Shown here piece by piece: positions 14,513 through 18,202 of a stretch of DNA of 18,202 nucleotides (the first letter of the stretch is position 1; each line of letters opens with the position of its first letter). This DNA comes from Verrucomicrobiales bacterium (GTDB lineage: Bacteria; Verrucomicrobiota; Verrucomicrobiia; Limisphaerales; UBA1096), in assembly GCA_028817635.1 (NCBI GenBank), contig JAPPPH010000192.1, positions 1 through 18,202 on the forward strand, given 5' to 3'. The notes beneath the pieces were generated by a model. The model worked only from the letters and a program-made list of their open reading frames with translations, did not search any database and was not told where the DNA came from. A program made the position numbers and the translations under genes.

Positions 14513-16822
14513 ATGAAAAAACTGGGAATCGCTTTGTTGGGCCTGGCCGCCGTTACGGTGGCTTCGGCAGCTCCAGTTGACGGGTGGCTGCATATGCGCG
14601 GGCCGCTCCAATCCGGCCTCTCTTTTGAGACCAACCTGCCGGACAGCATTCAGGCCGAGGACGCGCTGTGGACGGTGGACCTGCCCGGCCGCTCGGCGCC
14701 AACGATCTCCAATGGCAAGCTGTTCATCGTCGGCCATCTTGGCGAGGGCGCGGATTTGCAGGAGGGCGTGTTCTGCCTGGACGCCGAGACCGGCAAGAAA
14801 CTGTGGGAACACAAGTTCAACGATTTCCTGAGCGACATCATTTACACGCGCTACTCCTCCTCGAGCCCGACGATCGACCCGGAGACCGGCAACCTGTTTT
14901 TCCAGGGCACGCAGGGTTTGTTCGCCTCGTTTTCGCAGGACGGCAAGATTTTGTGGAAGCACTCGTTGATGGAGGCGCTTGGCCGGATGACTTTCCCGAA
15001 CGGCCGCACCGCGACGCCGGTGGTCGACAACGACCTCGTGATCACCCGCGGCATCATGGCCAACTGGGGCGCGCAGGGGCCGCCGTGGGATCGCTTTTAC
15101 GGCTTCGACAAAAAGACCGGCGAACTGGTCTGGGCGGCCAAGCCGGGCGGACGCCCGAAGGATAGCTGCTTCTCCTCCCCGTACCTCGGCTGGCTTGATG
15201 GCAAGCGCGTCTTTTACGCAACCACCGGTGACGGCAGTGTGATCTGCGCCAACGCCCGAACCGGTGAGGCGATCTGGCAGGTGCCGCTGTTCAAGGCCGG
15301 CATCAACGCCTCGGTGGTGGTTTACAACAATGAAATCGCCGCAGCGATCTACGGCACACCGTACGAGCCGGGTCAGATGGTTGGCCTGAAGATTCCAAAA
15401 GTGCAGCCGAAGGATGCCAACCCGGTCGTGGTCGAGCGCAAGCAGGTCGAGCTTTGGTCGCAAAAGATCACCACCTCCACCAGCGCGCCGATCCTCGTCG
15501 ACGACACGATTTATGTCGTGGCCGAGAAGGGCGAACTGCACAGCGTCAACATCGTCACCGGTAAGGAAAACTGGAAGATCAAACTGGGCATCGAGCAGCG
15601 CAACGCCTCGCCGGTGCATGCCGACGGGAAAATTTACCTGCCGATGCTCGAAAACCCGGCCGGCGAGGGCGGCGCTGCCAAGGGCGGCACCGGTACGCAC
15701 GGAGCATTTTACATAATAAAACCGGGCAAAAACGAGGCCAAGATTTTATCGCACGCCGTGCTGGATGGCCGCTGTTTTGCCACGCCGTCCATTTACAATG
15801 GAAAGGTCTACGTGCAGACGACCAAGAAACTTTACTGCTTCGGCAAGCCGGGTAACAACAAAGGCTTGGCCAAGGCCCCCAAGGCCAAGGCGTGGCCCAA
15901 GGCGGGCAAACCGACCCGCCTACAGATCGTGCCTTCGGAGATTTTGCTCGAGCCGGGTGAGTCGGCCTCGTTCCGCGCACGGCGCCTCGACGCCAACGGT
16001 TTCCTCGTGGACGAGATCGCCGGCGACAAGCTCAAGTGGGAGTCGTACATCCCGCCGACCGCCAAGGTGAAGGCCCGCATGAACGCCTCGTTCAAGGGCG
16101 GCCAAATCATCGCTGGTAAGGATCGAGTCAGCTCGGCCGGTGCGTTCAAGGCAACCGCCGGTGGGTTGAGTGGGGTGATCCGCGGCCGCGTGCTGCCGGC
16201 CCCGCCGTTGAGCGAGGACTTTGAAGGGTTTGACCTGATCGAGGACAGCCTCGTGGACGAGGGCGTGAAGTTCGCCTACCCGCCGCTGCCGTGGATCGGG
16301 GCACGGTTCAAGTTCGAGGTGCGCGATCGCGAGGGCACCAAGGCGCTGCGCAAGACGGTCGACAACAAGCGGCTGCAGCGCGCCACTGTATTCATCGGCG
16401 AACAGAGCATGAGCAACTACACCATCCAGGCAGACGTGCTGACGGATGGTCGCCGCCGCAAGATGTCCGATGTCGGGATCATCAACCAACGCTACTGCGT
16501 CGTGCTCAAGGGCAACGAGCAGAAGCTGGAGATCAACTCCAACCTCGACCGCATCCGGGTGCCGGAACGCGGTTCCCCGCCGAACTTCCGTTGGAAAGCC
16601 AACCAGTGGTTTACGCTCAAGGCACGCGTGGACGTCAACGAGGACGGTTCCGGCATGATCCGCGCCAAGGCTTGGCCAAGGGACGAGGCCGAGCCGGATG
16701 CGTGGAACGTGGAGTTCAAGCACAACAACGCGCACAAGAGCGGTTCACCCGGCCTGTTCGGGTTTTCACCGCAGGAAATGCCGGTGTACATCGATAACGT
16801 GAAAGTGACACCGAACAAGTAA
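14513..16822 (+). CDS. Exported PQQ-type beta-propeller protein with C-terminal lectin-like domain
   Basis: A 769-residue periplasmic or secreted protein with a Sec signal (MKKLGIALLGLAAVTVASAA). Residues about 30-440 form a BamB/quinoprotein-like beta-propeller: blades repeat an access-type motif such as CLDAETGKKLWEHKF, GFDKKTGELVWAAK, CANARTGEAIWQV and SVNIVTGKENWKIKL. Whether PQQ is bound cannot be told. A Lys/Ala/Pro linker (about 448-466, GLAKAPKAKAWPKAGKP), apparently built from palindrome units, joins it to an Ig-like segment (IVPSEILLEPGESASFRA) and then a concanavalin/LamG-like domain (about 560-769, YTIQADVLTD to YIDNVKVTP), suggesting carbohydrate or surface binding. It is 23 bp from the next gene, a second propeller protein, so they likely form one operon. 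Function is unknown; it may be an accessory to polymer degradation or an oxidoreductase-like scaffold. Confidence 0.85.
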   Translation: MKKLGIALLGLAAVTVASAAPVDGWLHMRGPLQSGLSFETNLPDSIQAEDALWTVDLPGRSAPTISNGKLFIVGHLGEGADLQEGVFCLDAETGKKLWEHKFNDFLSDIIYTRYSSSSPTIDPETGNLFFQGTQGLFASFSQDGKILWKHSLMEALGRMTFPNGRTATPVVDNDLVITRGIMANWGAQGPPWDRFYGFDKKTGELVWAAKPGGRPKDSCFSSPYLGWLDGKRVFYATTGDGSVICANARTGEAIWQVPLFKAGINASVVVYNNEIAAAIYGTPYEPGQMVGLKIPKVQPKDANPVVVERKQVELWSQKITTSTSAPILVDDTIYVVAEKGELHSVNIVTGKENWKIKLGIEQRNASPVHADGKIYLPMLENPAGEGGAAKGGTGTHGAFYIIKPGKNEAKILSHAVLDGRCFATPSIYNGKVYVQTTKKLYCFGKPGNNKGLAKAPKAKAWPKAGKPTRLQIVPSEILLEPGESASFRARRLDANGFLVDEIAGDKLKWESYIPPTAKVKARMNASFKGGQIIAGKDRVSSAGAFKATAGGLSGVIRGRVLPAPPLSEDFEGFDLIEDSLVDEGVKFAYPPLPWIGARFKFEVRDREGTKALRKTVDNKRLQRATVFIGEQSMSNYTIQADVLTDGRRRKMSDVGIINQRYCVVLKGNEQKLEINSNLDRIRVPERGSPPNFRWKANQWFTLKARVDVNEDGSGMIRAKAWPRDEAEPDAWNVEFKHNNAHKSGSPGLFGFSPQEMPVYIDNVKVTPNK
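15865..15874. repeat. Palindrome copy in the propeller linker
   Basis: An exact core (GCTTGGCCAAGG) read as GLAK. It is followed over the next 30 bp by degenerate relatives (CCCAAGGCCAAGG, TGGCCCAAGG) that encode the rest of the Lys/Ala/Pro linker. Confidence 0.7.
16671..16680. repeat. Palindrome copy in the C-terminal domain of the first propeller protein
   Basis: An exact core flanked GCTTGGCCAAGG, the only copy in the window read in the AWPS frame inside a gene (KAWPRDEAEPDAW). It lies in a likely surface loop of the lectin-like domain. Confidence 0.7.
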
Positions 16823-16825
16823 ATC

Positions 16826-16840
16826 ACTGAAACCAATTTA
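16826..16840 (+). promoter_or_regulatory. AT-rich translation leader ACTGAAACCAATTTA
   Basis: It matches 13 of 15 bases of the leader before the first propeller gene (14496-14510) and ends 5 nt before the ATG at 16846. No Shine-Dalgarno is visible. It lies in the 23-bp gap between the two genes. Confidence 0.4.
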
Positions 16841-16845
16841 TCATC

Positions 16846-18202
16846 ATGAAGAACCTTAAAATCGCAATCGTGACCGGCCTGACCGCCGGTATTCTGGGCA
16901 GCGCCGCAGTGCAGGCTGCCGACTGGCCGCAGTGGGGCGGAAACTCGCTTGGCCGCAACATGGCCGCACCGGGCGTGACCGGCCTGCCGGACAAGGTGGA
17001 GCCGGGCGACTACAAGCAGGGTACCGAGGACGTTGATCTCTCGACCACGAAAAACGTCCGCTGGGTGGCCAAGCTGGGGACCCAAAGCTACGGCAACCCG
17101 ACCATCTCAAACGGCCGCATTTACGTCGGCACCAACAACGATTCGCCACGCGATCCACAGCACGAAGGCGATCGCAGCATCATGCTGTGTCTCGACGAAA
17201 AGACCGGCGAATTCATCTGGCAACTGGTCATCCCCAAGCTGAAGTCCGGCAAGGTGAACGACTGGGAAAGCCTCGGGTTGCTCTCCTCGCCGACCGTGGT
17301 GGGCAATCGCATTTTCGTGGTAACCAGCCGCTGCGAGGTGCTCTGTCTCGACACCGAGGGCTTGGCCAACGGCAACGACGGCCCGTACAAGGACGAGGCG
17401 ATTTACGTGCATCTCGACACCGGCAAGCCACCGGCCAAGATCGGCAAGAAGGATGGCGATATCATCTGGCGCTACGACATGATGGACGAGCTGGGTGTGT
17501 TTCCGCATAACGCCTCCAACTGCTCGGTGATCGTGGTGGGCGACATCGTCTACGCCTGCACCTCCAACGGGCAGGACTGGACGCACTCGAACGTCCCCTC
17601 ACCGCTCTCCCCGAGCTTCATCGCGCTCGACGCGAAGACCGGTGAACTGCTCGGTGAAGATGACGCCGGCATCGGCCCGAACATTTACCACGGCCAGTGG
17701 AGTTCGCCCTCCTACGGGGTGGTCAACGGCAAGGGCCAACTCTTCTTCGGCGGTGGCGATGGCTGGTGCTACGCCTTTGAGCCGAAGCCGGTTTACGACG
17801 AGGACGAGGATCTCGACTTTCTCCGCAAAATCTGGTGGTACGACTCCAACCCGCCCGAGTACAAGAAGGACAAAAACGGCAAGGCGATCAAGTATCCTGC
17901 CGCTGAAGGACCAAACGAGATCAACTCCACCCCGGTGTTTTACAAGGGCCGCGTGTACGTGGCGCACGGGCAGGATCCCGAGCACGGCGAAGGTGTCGGC
18001 CACTTGGTTTGCCTCGACCCGTCCAAGAAGGGCGACATCACCAAGAGCGGCGAGATCTGGTCGTACAAGGGAATCAAACGAAGCATCTCCACGGTCTCGA
18101 TCGATGAGGACAACGGCCTGCTGTTCGTCGGTGACTTTTCCGGCTTCATTCACTGTCTCGATGCGGACACCGGCAAGCTGCACTGGGTTTACGACATGAA
18201 GG
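16846..18202 (+). CDS. Exported PQQ-type beta-propeller protein, 3' end outside the window
   Basis: An open frame from ATG 16846 to the right edge with no stop, 452 codons seen. It starts with a Sec signal (KIAIVTGLTAGILGSAAVQA), and the mature protein opens DWPQWGGNSLGRNMAAPG, a typical start of verrucomicrobial and planctomycetal PQQ-propeller proteins (compare WPQWRGP in relatives). Blade motifs include MLCLDEKTGEFIWQL, FIALDAKTGELLGED, YKGIKRSISTVSIDEDNGLLF and HCLDADTGKLHWVYD. NPTISNGRIYVGTNN and SSPTVVGNRIFVVTS are the matching inner strands. It is a distant paralogue or partner of the upstream gene, with a similar leader and 23-bp spacing. GLANGNDGP (around 17360) contains a one-mismatch relative of the palindrome that is probably native sequence. 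Bound cofactor and substrate are unknown. Confidence 0.88.
   Translation, partial: MKNLKIAIVTGLTAGILGSAAVQAADWPQWGGNSLGRNMAAPGVTGLPDKVEPGDYKQGTEDVDLSTTKNVRWVAKLGTQSYGNPTISNGRIYVGTNNDSPRDPQHEGDRSIMLCLDEKTGEFIWQLVIPKLKSGKVNDWESLGLLSSPTVVGNRIFVVTSRCEVLCLDTEGLANGNDGPYKDEAIYVHLDTGKPPAKIGKKDGDIIWRYDMMDELGVFPHNASNCSVIVVGDIVYACTSNGQDWTHSNVPSPLSPSFIALDAKTGELLGEDDAGIGPNIYHGQWSSPSYGVVNGKGQLFFGGGDGWCYAFEPKPVYDEDEDLDFLRKIWWYDSNPPEYKKDKNGKAIKYPAAEGPNEINSTPVFYKGRVYVAHGQDPEHGEGVGHLVCLDPSKKGDITKSGEIWSYKGIKRSISTVSIDEDNGLLFVGDFSGFIHCLDADTGKLHWVYDMK

Noticed and set aside
14393..15700. Open frame of 435 codons antisense to the first propeller gene
   Set aside because: Composition is typical of an antisense shadow and the sense gene has clear repeats and a signal peptide.

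Overview
The window looks like a chromosomal piece of a GC-rich Gram-negative bacterium of the PVC superphylum, most likely Verrucomicrobiota. The reasons are a complete BamA plus Skp (an outer membrane), the paired exported proteins of the PSCyt1/DUF1549/DUF1553 and DUF1501 families, two tandem PQQ-type beta-propeller proteins, a cyanobacterial/plant-like GlgC, and poor Shine-Dalgarno signals. Planctomycetota cannot be excluded. No phage, transposase, CRISPR or rRNA sequence was seen.

Layout: 1-334 is the 3' end of a dihydrolipoamide dehydrogenase gene (lpd), meeting a leftward gene group at a bidirectional terminator (358-387). The leftward group is dnaB (5270-3816), bamA (3823-1088, overlapping dnaB by 8 nt) and an ompH/skp-type chaperone gene (1079-408). 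Divergent from dnaB is mutS (5390-8020), then tRNA-Ser(GCU) (8067-8156) and a gene-free 267 bp stretch (8157-8423) holding a 105-bp nested palindrome. A two-gene unit follows: a cytochrome/DUF1549/DUF1553 protein (8424-11441) and a Tat-exported DUF1501 protein (11443-12879). Next come glgC (13020-14324), a terminator-like hairpin, and two tandem PQQ-propeller genes, the second running off the right edge (14513-16822; 16846-18202).

The signal that ordinary annotation does not explain is a short perfect palindrome, core CTTGGCCAAG, found exactly 17 times in 18.2 kb (about 0.02 expected for any given 10-mer with equal base frequencies). Nine copies extend to GCTTGGCCAAGC and six to CGCTTGGCCAAGCG. 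It occurs in every intergenic gap longer than about 70 bp, often just after a stop codon, and also inside genes, including tandem dimers with a 12-bp period. Because the unit is self-complementary, a multiple of three and free of stop codons in every frame, it reads only as (RLAK)n, (AWPS)n or (LGQA)n and can sit in genes without breaking them. Inside genes it lies in tolerant places: the BamA signal peptide, domain linkers and the PSD1 C-terminus. It resembles in spirit the highly iterated palindrome HIP1 of cyanobacteria but has a different sequence; I know of no described family with this sequence.

Functionally the window mixes housekeeping (replicative helicase, mismatch repair, outer-membrane assembly, glycogen synthesis, tRNA) with exported proteins typical of polymer-degrading aquatic PVC bacteria. 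I see no defence or biosynthetic cluster; the repeat family and the nested palindrome are the candidates for something undescribed.
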